This document shows, piece after piece, positions 1 through 7,130 of a DNA stretch of 8,695 nucleotides. A program made the translations under genes and the position numbers. Each line of letters starts with the position of its first letter. The stretch's first letter is position 1. The stretch spans positions 1-8,695 of the forward strand of contig CAMLDJ010000238.1 in NCBI GenBank assembly GCA_946478755.1. Direction: 5' to 3'. The DNA comes from an uncultured Pedobacter sp. Lineage in GTDB: Bacteria; Bacteroidota; Bacteroidia; Sphingobacteriales; Sphingobacteriaceae. The notes under the pieces were generated by a model that made no database searches, was not told the DNA's origin, and saw only the letters and a list, made by a program, of their open reading frames with translations.

Positions 1-1520
1 GTAAAGATGCACTCACTGAAATTACCAATTTAGAGGTAAAGCGGGCATTTTCTCCGACAGGTTTGGTGGCGACTGTTGTGAACAAAACAGGGATCCGTCT
101 GACATGGAATGAAGTTAAAAATGCCGAAACCTATACGATAGAAGTTTTTGAAAATGCCGATTTTTCGGGAACTCCCTTAAAGACGATTACTGATGTTACG
201 TTCGCGCAGGTCCCTTATACGGTTAGCGGTCTGGCTGGCAACACCCAATATTCGATAAGAGTTAAAGCCCTTGGGGAAAATGTTGAGGATTCAAAATGGG
301 TAACTGCACTGGTTAAAACAGAAGCGGAGCAGATCTTTGAAGATATCGATCCCACAAAATTAATGTCAAGCTCTGTAACCTTAAATTGGCCTGCAGGGCA
401 GAATGTGACCAGTTTAACAATTACGCCCGGAAATATTGTCCATACAGTTACACCTTCGGAGATTAATGCCGGCGAAGCAGTTATATCAGGCTTAGCACCA
501 AAAACAACTTATACGGCAATGTTACTTTTGAATACTTCAGTCAGAGGAACTAAAGTTTTTACAACTCCTGCTGAGTTGCCGACCGGTGCAGACGTTGTTT
601 ATGTTGGAGCAACGGATGATCTCGCAGCAATGATTCAGGTTGCCAATAAAAGCACAAGATTTGTGATATTGGAAGGCACAAAATACAATTCAGACTTAAC
701 AGTGAATATTCCGGCGGGAATAGATATCAGCATAATCGGCGAAGTTGCTATTGTAAAACCCATTGTTTCCTTTAGCCAGATCATGCTTCCAAGCGCTGGC
801 GGAAAATTGCACTTCGAAAATGTAGAATTAACCGGTTATGCAAATGGTGATGAAGCCACAACGAAGCGGCAATATATCATTAACCAAAGCGTTGCGACTA
901 ACATGGATGAAGTTTCTTATGAGAACTGTACCATTCGTCACTTTGTAAATTCACCTATGCGTATCCAAAGTAGCAATGCGATTACAATTAATAAATTTAT
1001 CATCAATAACTGTATTATTGACGATATTGGAGACAATGGAGCTAACGGGACTTACGCATTGATCAATTCAAATGTTGGAACAGGTAAAATTAATAGCATT
1101 ACGCTAACCAATAGCACTTTCTCCAATCTGGGTTATGGATTGATCCTTCATAATAGTGCGCCTTCGTCGTCTGTGACTGTAGAGAATAATACCTTTTATA
1201 ATGTGATCGGTGATGGCAGGTATTTTATTGATTATAACGCCCAGACTATTTCTGGTGGTTTTTCATTTAAGAATAATATCGTCGGGAAATCACTATCACC
1301 GCTAGGAACAGCGAGAGGAATCAGGTCAGCCACAGCTCCTTCAGTAGCCAATAATTACAAAACGTCAGACGCGGTGATCTCGGCGAATCCTTTTCCTGGC
1401 GTCATAGACTATAGTGGCGCAAGTTCGATGCTGTTTACCGCGCCGGCCACCAAAAATTTCAAAATAAAAGATGATGCGTTTGCTGGAAAATCCAGCACAG
1501 GCGATCCACGATGGAGATAG
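1..1520 (+). CDS. DUF4957/DUF5123-type surface protein with fibronectin III-like repeats (5' partial)
   Basis: The reading frame is open from the left edge: codons begin at base 3 and give KDALTEITNLEVKRAF ahead of the first possible start, a TTG at 63. The true start is therefore outside the window, and 505 residues are visible. Residues about 13-105 and 110-193 look like two fibronectin III/Ig-like beta-sandwich modules (RLTWNEVKNAETYTIEVF; SSVTLNWP; SGLAPKTTYTAML). From about 197 to the end there is an Asn-rich, repetitive pattern of a right-handed beta-helix (VSYENCTIRHF, ITLTNSTFSNLG, VTVENNTFYNV), ending in GDPRWR, as in DUF4957/DUF5123 proteins of Bacteroidota pectin loci. The fold resembles pectate lyases and pectinesterases, but I recognise no catalytic motif. 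By analogy it is probably a cell-surface lipoprotein that binds or handles pectin, but its N-terminus cannot be seen. It precedes the pectinesterase gene by 10 bases, so co-transcription is likely. Confidence 0.8.
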   Translation, partial: KDALTEITNLEVKRAFSPTGLVATVVNKTGIRLTWNEVKNAETYTIEVFENADFSGTPLKTITDVTFAQVPYTVSGLAGNTQYSIRVKALGENVEDSKWVTALVKTEAEQIFEDIDPTKLMSSSVTLNWPAGQNVTSLTITPGNIVHTVTPSEINAGEAVISGLAPKTTYTAMLLLNTSVRGTKVFTTPAELPTGADVVYVGATDDLAAMIQVANKSTRFVILEGTKYNSDLTVNIPAGIDISIIGEVAIVKPIVSFSQIMLPSAGGKLHFENVELTGYANGDEATTKRQYIINQSVATNMDEVSYENCTIRHFVNSPMRIQSSNAITINKFIINNCIIDDIGDNGANGTYALINSNVGTGKINSITLTNSTFSNLGYGLILHNSAPSSSVTVENNTFYNVIGDGRYFIDYNAQTISGGFSFKNNIVGKSLSPLGTARGIRSATAPSVANNYKTSDAVISANPFPGVIDYSGASSMLFTAPATKNFKIKDDAFAGKSSTGDPRWR

Positions 1521-1530
1521 ATTTTAAAGA

Positions 1531-2487
1531 ATGAAGAAATTAATATTGACCTTAATTTATGTCTTAACCCTTTCCTATGTTTCAGGAAAAGAGGAGCGGA
1601 AACTGACGGTAGCAAAAGATGGAAGCGGGGATTTCAAAACAGTTCAGGAGGCGATCAATGCTGTTCCCGATTTCAGAAATGTGACCACTGTCATCTTCAT
1701 TAAAAATGGGCGCTATAAAGAAAAATTGAATCTATCCGCATCAAAGCGGAAGGTGAAGTTTGTAGGCGAAAGCACGGATAAAACCGTGCTTTCCTATGAC
1801 GACTATGCCCGGAAGAAGAATAGCTTTGGAGAAGAAATGGGCACTTCAGGTTCTGCTGGGTTTTATATATATGCCGACGATTTTACTGCTGAAAATATAA
1901 CTTTCGAAAACACAGCTGGTCCTGTTGGGCAGGCAGTTGCCTTATGGATTGCAGGCGATAAGGCTCGTTTCTTAAATTGTAGGATACTTGGTTTTCAGGA
2001 TACGCTGTATACCTATGGAAAAGGAAGCAGACAGTATTTTTATCAGTGTTACATTACAGGCACTGTGGATTTTATATTTGGCTCGGCGACTGCTATTTTC
2101 GACGATTGCCGTATCTTTTGTAAGCGAGCAGGTTATATTACGGCGGCGTCCACCCCTGATACCACAAAGTACGGCTATGTGTTTATAAACTGCACAATCG
2201 GCGGTTCGGCACCTGATGAAACTGTTTACCTGGGCCGCCCCTGGCGCCCGGCTGCAAAAACTGTCTTTTTACACTGCAATCTAACTGCGGTGATAAAGCC
2301 GGAAGGCTGGCACAACTGGGGGAAAGAAAGCAATGAGAAAACAGCTTTTTATGCAGAATATAAAAATAAAGGTCCAGGTGCTTCTCATGAGAAACGAGTC
2401 GGCTGGTCGCGTCAGTTAAGTGCTAAGGAAGCGGAAGAATACACGACAAGCCAGATATTCAGAGGATGGGACCCCAAAAAGAATTGA
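1531..2487 (+). CDS. Secreted pectinesterase (carbohydrate esterase family 8)
   Basis: This enzyme hydrolyses methyl esters of homogalacturonan, releasing methanol and exposing free carboxylates for lyases and polygalacturonases. The 318 residues begin with a short signal peptide (MKKLILTLIYVLTLSYVSG) lacking a lipobox cysteine, so the protein is probably periplasmic or secreted. The CE8 beta-helix follows with all hallmark motifs: TVAKDGSGDFKTVQEAI at 26-42, GQAVAL with Gln134, GFQDTLY with Gln156 and Asp157, GTVDFIFG with Asp180, and LGRPW with Arg236 and Trp238. By family knowledge the two Asp residues are the catalytic acid and nucleophile, and Arg/Trp bind the substrate. The C-terminal AEYKNKGPGA motif (275-284) is also typical. 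Length is normal for a single-domain bacterial CE8. It starts 10 bases after the upstream surface protein gene and is probably the last gene of that unit, since a promoter-like element follows it. Confidence 0.95.
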   Translation: MKKLILTLIYVLTLSYVSGKEERKLTVAKDGSGDFKTVQEAINAVPDFRNVTTVIFIKNGRYKEKLNLSASKRKVKFVGESTDKTVLSYDDYARKKNSFGEEMGTSGSAGFYIYADDFTAENITFENTAGPVGQAVALWIAGDKARFLNCRILGFQDTLYTYGKGSRQYFYQCYITGTVDFIFGSATAIFDDCRIFCKRAGYITAASTPDTTKYGYVFINCTIGGSAPDETVYLGRPWRPAAKTVFLHCNLTAVIKPEGWHNWGKESNEKTAFYAEYKNKGPGASHEKRVGWSRQLSAKEAEEYTTSQIFRGWDPKKN

Positions 2488-2491
2488 ATCA

Positions 2492-2510
2492 TATCGGCAA
2501 CGATTGCGCA
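2492..2510 (+). promoter_or_regulatory. Degenerate operator half-site upstream of the polygalacturonase gene
   Basis: The 19 bases TATCGGCAACGATTGCGCA match 16 of 19 positions of 5428-5446, the right half plus centre of the palindrome upstream of uxaB. The left half is not conserved here (about 3 of 10). The site starts 5 bases after the pectinesterase stop codon. It lies 42 bases upstream of the TAGACTTG box, against 43 bases in the uxaB copy. The repeated order and spacing suggest a binding site for the same regulator, possibly weaker or asymmetric. This comes from hand alignment. Confidence 0.5.
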
Positions 2511-2529
2511 GTTATTTTGAGCATTTTAG

Positions 2530-2563
2530 TTTAAATGTTATATAAAACTACGTAGACTTGTTT
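2530..2563 (+). promoter_or_regulatory. Predicted promoter of the GH28-PL10 unit
   Basis: TAGACTTG at 2553-2560 matches 7 of 8 positions of the Bacteroidota -7 consensus TAnnTTTG. A weak -33-like TTTA lies at 2530-2533, 19 bases upstream. The box sits in a 15-bp segment, 2549-2563, that recurs with one mismatch at 5486-5500 upstream of uxaB (TA[C/T]GTAGACTTGTTT). Transcription would start near 2567, leaving a leader of about 50 nt before the ATG at 2616. The conserved copy is the strongest support; the -33 match alone would not convince. Confidence 0.5.
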
Positions 2564-2615
2564 CTGTTGTAAGCTTTGCAAGCTTCATTACCATTAAAAA
2601 CAAAATTATTCTCCA

Positions 2616-4292
2616 ATGAAAAAAATAGTAGCTGCTATATTCACTGTTCCCTTGTTTATTCTCTCATTTAATGTTGTTGCACAAAATACAACCACATCAA
2701 AAGCGTATTCATTTGATAACCTTCCCGTGGTTGCCACAACCTCATTTAAAAAGGATACCATCAGCATTCTTAGCTATGGAGCAAAAAGCGATGGGTTTAC
2801 TTTAAACACCAAAAGCATTAACCAGGCGATAACAGACTGCAGTAAGCGTGGTGGTGGCGTGGTGATGATTCCGGAAGGGTTATGGCTTACAGGGCCAATT
2901 GAGCTAAAAAGTAATGTGAACCTGCACCTTAAAAAGAATTCATTACTACAGTTTACCAAAGATTTTAATCAGTACCCGCTGGTTGAAGGGAATTGGGAGG
3001 GTACAGCACAAATGCGTAACCAATCGCCAATATGGGCCCGCGATCAGCAAAATATCGCCATTACCGGGGATGGCATCATTGATGGCGCCGGAGAAGCCTG
3101 GAGAATGGTAAAAAAAGATAAGCTTACCGAAAGTCAATGGAATAAACTTCTGGAATCAGGCGGTGTGCTGAGCGATAATAAAAAGATTTGGTACCCCTCT
3201 GAAAAATCTGTTAAAGGTTCCAAAATGAAAAATGCCGGTGTGATCTCCAAAGATAAAAACGCAGCTTTTTATGCAGAAATCAAAGACTTTTTACGCCCCA
3301 ATTTGATGGTGTTAACCAGTTGTAAAAGGGTATTACTGGAAGGCGTAACTTTCCAGAACTCACCGGCGTGGAACCTGCATCCTATAATGACGGAAGATCT
3401 GACCATACGAAATGTATACGTCAAAAACCCATGGTATGCGCAAAATGGTGATGGACTGGACCTGGAATCCTGTAAAAATGTACTGGTTGAGGGGAGTACT
3501 TTCGATGTCGGAGATGATGGTATCTGTATTAAATCGGGCCGTGATGCCGCCGGGCGTAAGCGTGGTATGCCAACAGAAAACGTGGTGGTCCGTAATAGTA
3601 CTGTATATCATGCACATGGTGGCTTTGTAATCGGAAGTGAAATGTCTGGTGGGGCAAGAAACATATTTGTCAGCGATTGCACCTTTATCGGAACAGATAT
3701 AGGGCTCCGCTTTAAAACAACCCGTGGCCGTGGGGGTATAGTGGAGAATATTTATGCCAGAAATATCATTATGAAAGATATTCCCGGCGAAGCCATTTTG
3801 TTTGATATGTATTATGCTGCGATAGACCCCGTACCACTTACCGGCGAAAAACGCGAAGCACCTAAAGTAGAACTGCTTCCCGTTACTGAGGAAACGCCTG
3901 TCTTCAGAAAATTTTATATCAGCAATGTCGTTTGTGATGGCGCAGAGAAAGCTGTATTTGTGAGAGGGTTGCCAGAGATGAACATCAGTGATATTTACCT
4001 GGATAACATAACGATTAAAGCTAAAGAAGGAATTGACATTCAGGAAGCAAAAAATATCCAGATAGCTAACGCTCACCTTGATATAAAAAATGCGTCACCA
4101 TTAATCTATATACAGAATGGGAAGTCTATTGCATTGAAGAACATTGGATATACCAATGCTGGTTTATTGTTCAGGATCAACGGAGAAAAAAATGCAGATA
4201 TCAAATTGTCCGGAACAGATACAACAAAAGCAAAGGCAGAAACCGAATTTGGTCATGGCGCCGGAGCGTCGGTATTGCAAATCAAAAAATAA
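2616..4292 (+). CDS. Secreted polygalacturonase (glycoside hydrolase family 28)
   Basis: This GH28 enzyme hydrolyses alpha-1,4 bonds between galacturonate units of de-esterified pectin. The 558 residues start with a clear signal peptide (MKKIVAAIFTVPLFILSFNVVAQ, cleavage likely after Ala22 or Gln23) with no lipobox Cys, so it is probably periplasmic. The pectate-lyase-like start ILSYGAKSDG (51-60) precedes the parallel beta-helix. All four GH28 signatures are present: NGDG at 277-280 (Asp279), GDDG at 299-302 (Asp300, Asp301), AHGG at 333-336 (His334) and RFK at 365-367. By family knowledge the three Asp residues catalyse the inverting hydrolysis, while Arg and Lys hold the carboxylate. The FVIGSEMSGG segment is common in bacterial exo-acting members, so exo-release of galacturonate is plausible but inferred. 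It is the first gene of a unit with the PL10 lyase 7 bases downstream. A related GH28 rhamnogalacturonan hydrolase specificity cannot be fully excluded. Confidence 0.93.
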   Translation: MKKIVAAIFTVPLFILSFNVVAQNTTTSKAYSFDNLPVVATTSFKKDTISILSYGAKSDGFTLNTKSINQAITDCSKRGGGVVMIPEGLWLTGPIELKSNVNLHLKKNSLLQFTKDFNQYPLVEGNWEGTAQMRNQSPIWARDQQNIAITGDGIIDGAGEAWRMVKKDKLTESQWNKLLESGGVLSDNKKIWYPSEKSVKGSKMKNAGVISKDKNAAFYAEIKDFLRPNLMVLTSCKRVLLEGVTFQNSPAWNLHPIMTEDLTIRNVYVKNPWYAQNGDGLDLESCKNVLVEGSTFDVGDDGICIKSGRDAAGRKRGMPTENVVVRNSTVYHAHGGFVIGSEMSGGARNIFVSDCTFIGTDIGLRFKTTRGRGGIVENIYARNIIMKDIPGEAILFDMYYAAIDPVPLTGEKREAPKVELLPVTEETPVFRKFYISNVVCDGAEKAVFVRGLPEMNISDIYLDNITIKAKEGIDIQEAKNIQIANAHLDIKNASPLIYIQNGKSIALKNIGYTNAGLLFRINGEKNADIKLSGTDTTKAKAETEFGHGAGASVLQIKK

Positions 4293-4299
4293 AATAGTT

Positions 4300-5349
4300 A
4301 TGAAGATAAACATCGCATTTCTTTTAACCACAGGTATTGGTCTTTTTTGTGCAACTGTATACGCACAGTCTGGGGTTGACTCAAAGAACTCCTCAACTGA
4401 TGCTGTGGCAGAAAATATGCTGGCGTATCAGCGAAGTGTAGGTGGCTGGCCTAAAGCTGTAGGCAAGGTAGTGGTAAACTATGAACAAGTGCTTTCAGAA
4501 AAGGAAAGAACACTGATCAGGGCCGACTCTATGCACAATGATGCGACTATAGACAATAAAGCGACAACAAAGGAGATCAGGTACCTGGTTGCTGCTTATA
4601 AAACCAAGGCGGATCCACGCTATCTTGCCGCCGCTCAAAAAGGAATAGATTATTTACTGGAAGCACAATACGGTAATGGGGGCTGGTCACAATACTATCC
4701 GGACCATAGCTCCTACCGTGGAGAGATTACCTATAATGACAACGCTATGATCAATGTATTGAACATTATGCAGGACATTGTAGACGGAAAGAATGATTTT
4801 GACCAGCTCGCCACTTACAAGTCCAAAGCCCAGCTTTCGGTAACCAAAGGGATAGCATGTATCTTAAAAACTCAGGTTCATGTAAAAGGAGCGTTAACAG
4901 TATGGTGCGCACAGTATGATGAGCAAACGTTAAAACCAGCAAAAGCAAGGTCCTTTGAGCTGATTTCGCTGAGCGGCATGGAGTCTGTTGGAATTACAGA
5001 ATTTTTGATGCGGATTAAAAATCCTTCTGAGGAAATAAAACTGGCAGTAAAAAGTGCCGTTGCCTGGTTTGAGCGATCAAAAATACTGGACCATGATTTT
5101 GTATTTGTCGATGCACCCGGTTTGCCAATGGGCAAAGACCGTCTGCTGGTTAAAAAGCCCGGTTCAGTAATATGGGCCCGCTTTTACGATATTGATACCA
5201 ACGAACCGTTTTTTAGTGGAAGGGACAGCAAGAAGGTGAAAACCGTAGCTGAAATAGAGCATGAGCGACGCATCGGATATGCCTGGTATGGTATCTGGCC
5301 TCAAAATTTGCTAGAAAAGAAATATCCTTCCTGGTTGAAAAAACTTTAG
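4300..5349 (+). CDS. Secreted pectate lyase, polysaccharide lyase family 10 (PelA type)
   Basis: This lyase cleaves polygalacturonate by beta-elimination, giving 4,5-unsaturated oligogalacturonides. I place the start at ATG 4300, which gives 349 residues beginning with a signal peptide (MKINIAFLLTTGIGLFCATVYAQ). An in-frame ATG at 4144 would add 52 polar residues overlapping the GH28 gene and would bury the signal peptide. PL10 landmarks are AYQRSVGGWPK (42-52), TIDNKATTKEIRYL (83-96), GGWSQYYP (127-134), TYNDNAMINVLN (144-155), TVWCAQYDEQTLKPAKARSFEL (200-221) and GYAWYGIWP (326-334). The Asp in TYNDNAM and the Arg217 region of AKARSFEL correspond to conserved PL10 active-site motifs; I infer the exact catalytic roles from the family. 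There is no added binding module, so it is a bare catalytic domain. It lies 7 bases after the GH28 stop, so the two are surely co-transcribed, and a GC-rich hairpin follows the stop codon. Confidence 0.94.
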   Translation: MKINIAFLLTTGIGLFCATVYAQSGVDSKNSSTDAVAENMLAYQRSVGGWPKAVGKVVVNYEQVLSEKERTLIRADSMHNDATIDNKATTKEIRYLVAAYKTKADPRYLAAAQKGIDYLLEAQYGNGGWSQYYPDHSSYRGEITYNDNAMINVLNIMQDIVDGKNDFDQLATYKSKAQLSVTKGIACILKTQVHVKGALTVWCAQYDEQTLKPAKARSFELISLSGMESVGITEFLMRIKNPSEEIKLAVKSAVAWFERSKILDHDFVFVDAPGLPMGKDRLLVKKPGSVIWARFYDIDTNEPFFSGRDSKKVKTVAEIEHERRIGYAWYGIWPQNLLEKKYPSWLKKL

Positions 5350-5369
5350 CTGCCGGTTATGCCGGCAGC
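5349..5369 (+). terminator. GC-rich hairpin after the pectate lyase gene, possible terminator
   Basis: GCTGCCGG (5349-5356) and CCGGCAGC (5362-5369) form a perfect 8-bp stem around a 5-nt loop, TTATG. The stem begins on the last base of the TAG stop codon. No T-run follows, so it is not a textbook intrinsic terminator. It may end the GH28-PL10 transcript, protect its 3' end, or limit read-through into uxaB. Confidence 0.5.
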
Positions 5370-5417
5370 CAGGTCTGGAATTACAGAAGTTTACCGGAGA
5401 CACTAATGCTCCTATGC

Positions 5418-5445
5418 ACGCAAACGTTATCGGTAACGTTTGCGT
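5418..5445. promoter_or_regulatory. 28-bp palindromic operator of LacI-family type upstream of uxaB
   Basis: The arms ACGCAAACGTTA (5418-5429) and TAACGTTTGCGT (5434-5445) are exact reverse complements around TCGG, so 13 of 14 base pairs are symmetric and the centre is CG. CG-centred palindromes with AAACG/CGTTT half-sites are typical of LacI-family regulators; the first 11 bases equal those of the E. coli PurR consensus. Each AACGTT is itself palindromic, so the region could hold more than one overlapping site. It ends 44 bases before the -7-like box at 5490, upstream of rather than over the promoter, which fits activation or looping better than simple blocking. No regulator gene is in the window, so the binding protein is unknown. 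Confidence 0.7.
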
Positions 5446-5467
5446 AAATAATTAAATCGGAACAGGG

Positions 5468-5500
5468 TTTTTAAGTTGTAATAATTATGTAGACTTGTTT
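5468..5500 (+). promoter_or_regulatory. Predicted promoter of uxaB-uxaA
   Basis: TAGACTTG at 5490-5497 matches 7 of 8 positions of the Bacteroidota -7 consensus, with a T-run at 5468-5472 as a weak -33 candidate about 18 bases upstream. The surrounding 15 bases, 5486-5500, repeat 2549-2563 upstream of the polygalacturonase gene with one mismatch. Transcription would start near 5504, giving a leader of roughly 20 nt before the ATG at 5523. Confidence 0.5.
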
Positions 5501-5522
5501 TACGACTATATTAAAACTAGAG

Positions 5523-7040
5523 ATGAACTTATCAAAAAATACTTTAAGCGGCATTAAGTCTGCCGGATTAGCCCTTCCCAATGAAGAATTATTTAACCTT
5601 CCGGAGAAAGTACTGCAATTCGGGACAGGGGTATTGTTACGTGGCCTGCCAGATTACTTTATAGATAAAGCAAACAGAAATGGCCTCTTTAAAGGCAGGG
5701 TAGCTGTGGTAAAGTCGACCAGCAAAGGCGGTACAAAAGAGTTCGATGAGCAGGATGGTCTATATACCATATGTGTAAGGGGGATTGAGAACGGACAGCC
5801 TGTTGAAGAAAATATTATATCGTCGGCCATAAGCCGTGTACTTACTGCTGATCAGGACTGGGATGCCATATTGGATATCGCACGAGCCAGGGAATTAAAT
5901 ATCATCGTATCTAACACCACCGAAGTGGGGATACAATTGGTAAAGGAAAGCATTGAACAGAAGCCACCCGTTTCATTTCCTGCTAAACTACTGGCAGTGC
6001 TATATGCCAGGTATAAAGCACTTGGAGAAGACCAGGATGCAGATCTTGCAGTAATAGCTACAGAATTAATCCCGGATAACGGAAAAAAACTCGAGGCAAT
6101 TGTATTGGAACTGGCTGCGTTTAATCAGCTGGAAGAAGCTTTTACAGGCTGGTTAAATACCCGTATCCGTTTTTGCAATTCACTGGTAGATCGTATTGTT
6201 CCGGGTAAACCTGATGCTTCGGCTCTAGCCAGACTCGAAGAAGCACTTGGTTATAAAGACGAACTGATCATTATGGCAGAGCCTTACCGGTTATGGGCAA
6301 TTGAGGGGGATGAACAGGTTTCTGCGTTATTAGGACTGGAAGCAGCCGATCATGGTGTAATCGTAAGACCGGATATCGAAATCTTTAAAGAGCTGAAAGT
6401 ACGCCTGCTAAATGGCTCACATACCCTTACTTCTGGTATCGCCTATCTTTCAGGAATAGATACTGTGACCAAAGCCATGAATAATGAGGCGACAAGGAAT
6501 TATGTGAATGAGCTGATGATGCAGGAAATTGTAGGTGCCATTCCATATCCTGTTGATGAAACTGAGGCAGTGGCGTTTGCCAACACGGTCATTGACCGGT
6601 TTGCAAATCCTAATATTGAACATCTTTGGATCAATATTACTTTTCAGTACACGATGAAAATGAAAATACGTGTGCTGCCCGTATTGCTGAACTATTATAA
6701 ATTAAATGGTAAAGTGCCGGCCCATATCGCCTTTGGCTTTGCTGCATTCCTGCGGTTTATGAAAGTGAGCAGAAAAGATGGCAATCAGTACTTCGGAAAT
6801 TATGATGGGAATGAATATTTAATTACGGATGACGAGGCAGCATATTTTTATGATAAAGCGCAGGGAAATGACGCAGATTACGTAAATTTAGTACTGGCAG
6901 ACAAAGAATTGTGGACTGCGGATCTTGAAGCCCTCGATGGTTTCAATGAAAGGGTAAAAGAGAATTATAACAATATATTGAACAATGGGGTAGCTAATGC
7001 GTTAGCGGCCATAGATCGATCAATACAAGTATCAAAATAA
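5523..7040 (+). CDS. uxaB: Tagaturonate reductase (altronate oxidoreductase)
   Basis: This cytoplasmic NADH-dependent enzyme reduces D-tagaturonate to D-altronate, the second step of galacturonate catabolism after isomerisation by UxaC. The 505 residues have no signal peptide and show the two-domain mannitol dehydrogenase family layout. The N-terminal Rossmann domain has VLQFGTGVLLRG (30-41) for NAD binding and IIVSNTTEVGI (127-137). The C-terminal domain carries KVRLLNGSHTLTSGIAYLSG (292-311), where Lys292, Asn297 and His300 form the family's catalytic set. The size is close to E. coli UxaB. Fructuronate reductase (UxuB) is the main alternative, but the LNGSHT region and the altronate dehydratase gene downstream favour UxaB. 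The start is supported by the family-typical N-terminus and an A-rich leader. It is the first gene after the palindromic operator and the shared promoter element, so induction by pectin breakdown products is likely. Confidence 0.93.
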   Translation: MNLSKNTLSGIKSAGLALPNEELFNLPEKVLQFGTGVLLRGLPDYFIDKANRNGLFKGRVAVVKSTSKGGTKEFDEQDGLYTICVRGIENGQPVEENIISSAISRVLTADQDWDAILDIARARELNIIVSNTTEVGIQLVKESIEQKPPVSFPAKLLAVLYARYKALGEDQDADLAVIATELIPDNGKKLEAIVLELAAFNQLEEAFTGWLNTRIRFCNSLVDRIVPGKPDASALARLEEALGYKDELIIMAEPYRLWAIEGDEQVSALLGLEAADHGVIVRPDIEIFKELKVRLLNGSHTLTSGIAYLSGIDTVTKAMNNEATRNYVNELMMQEIVGAIPYPVDETEAVAFANTVIDRFANPNIEHLWINITFQYTMKMKIRVLPVLLNYYKLNGKVPAHIAFGFAAFLRFMKVSRKDGNQYFGNYDGNEYLITDDEAAYFYDKAQGNDADYVNLVLADKELWTADLEALDGFNERVKENYNNILNNGVANALAAIDRSIQVSK

Positions 7041-7045
7041 TGAAC

Positions 7046-7094
7046 CCTTTGATGATTAATATAAGCACGTAGTGCTTATATTAATCATCAAAGG
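7046..7094. repeat. Perfect 23-bp inverted repeat (hairpin) between uxaB and uxaA
   Basis: The arm 7046-7068 (starting CCTTTGATGATTAATATAAG, ending CAC) is the exact reverse complement of 7072-7094, separated only by GTA. The repeat begins 5 bases after the uxaB stop and ends 36 bases before uxaA. In RNA it would form a very long, stable hairpin. No T-run follows on the + strand. It could be a terminator or attenuator, an mRNA processing or stabilising structure, or a small palindromic mobile repeat. The rest of the gap, 7095-7130, is A-rich leader with only a weak -7-like TACATCTG at 7096-7103. Confidence 0.9.
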
Positions 7095-7130
7095 CTACAT
7101 CTGACAAATAAAAAATATAAAAATAAACAG

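Noticed and set aside
2571..2585. Small inverted repeat AAGCTT-TGC-AAGCTT in the leader of the GH28 gene.
   Set aside because: A 6-bp A+T-rich stem with no link to the start codon or a terminator is too weak to call a regulatory RNA structure.
2342..3278. An identical 17-bp string (CAGCTTTTTATGCAGAA) in the pectinesterase (2342-2358) and GH28 (3262-3278) genes.
   Set aside because: In both it encodes AFYAE in a family-typical context with no flanking identity, so chance codon convergence explains it.
3360..4076. A 238-codon open frame on the minus strand.
   Set aside because: It lies wholly inside the strongly supported GH28 gene on the opposite strand, has no recognisable domain, and reflects codon bias of the real gene.
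7096..7103. TACATCTG as a -7 box for a separate uxaA promoter.
   Set aside because: It fits 7 of 8 consensus positions but has no -33 partner and lacks the conserved context seen at the two other promoters.
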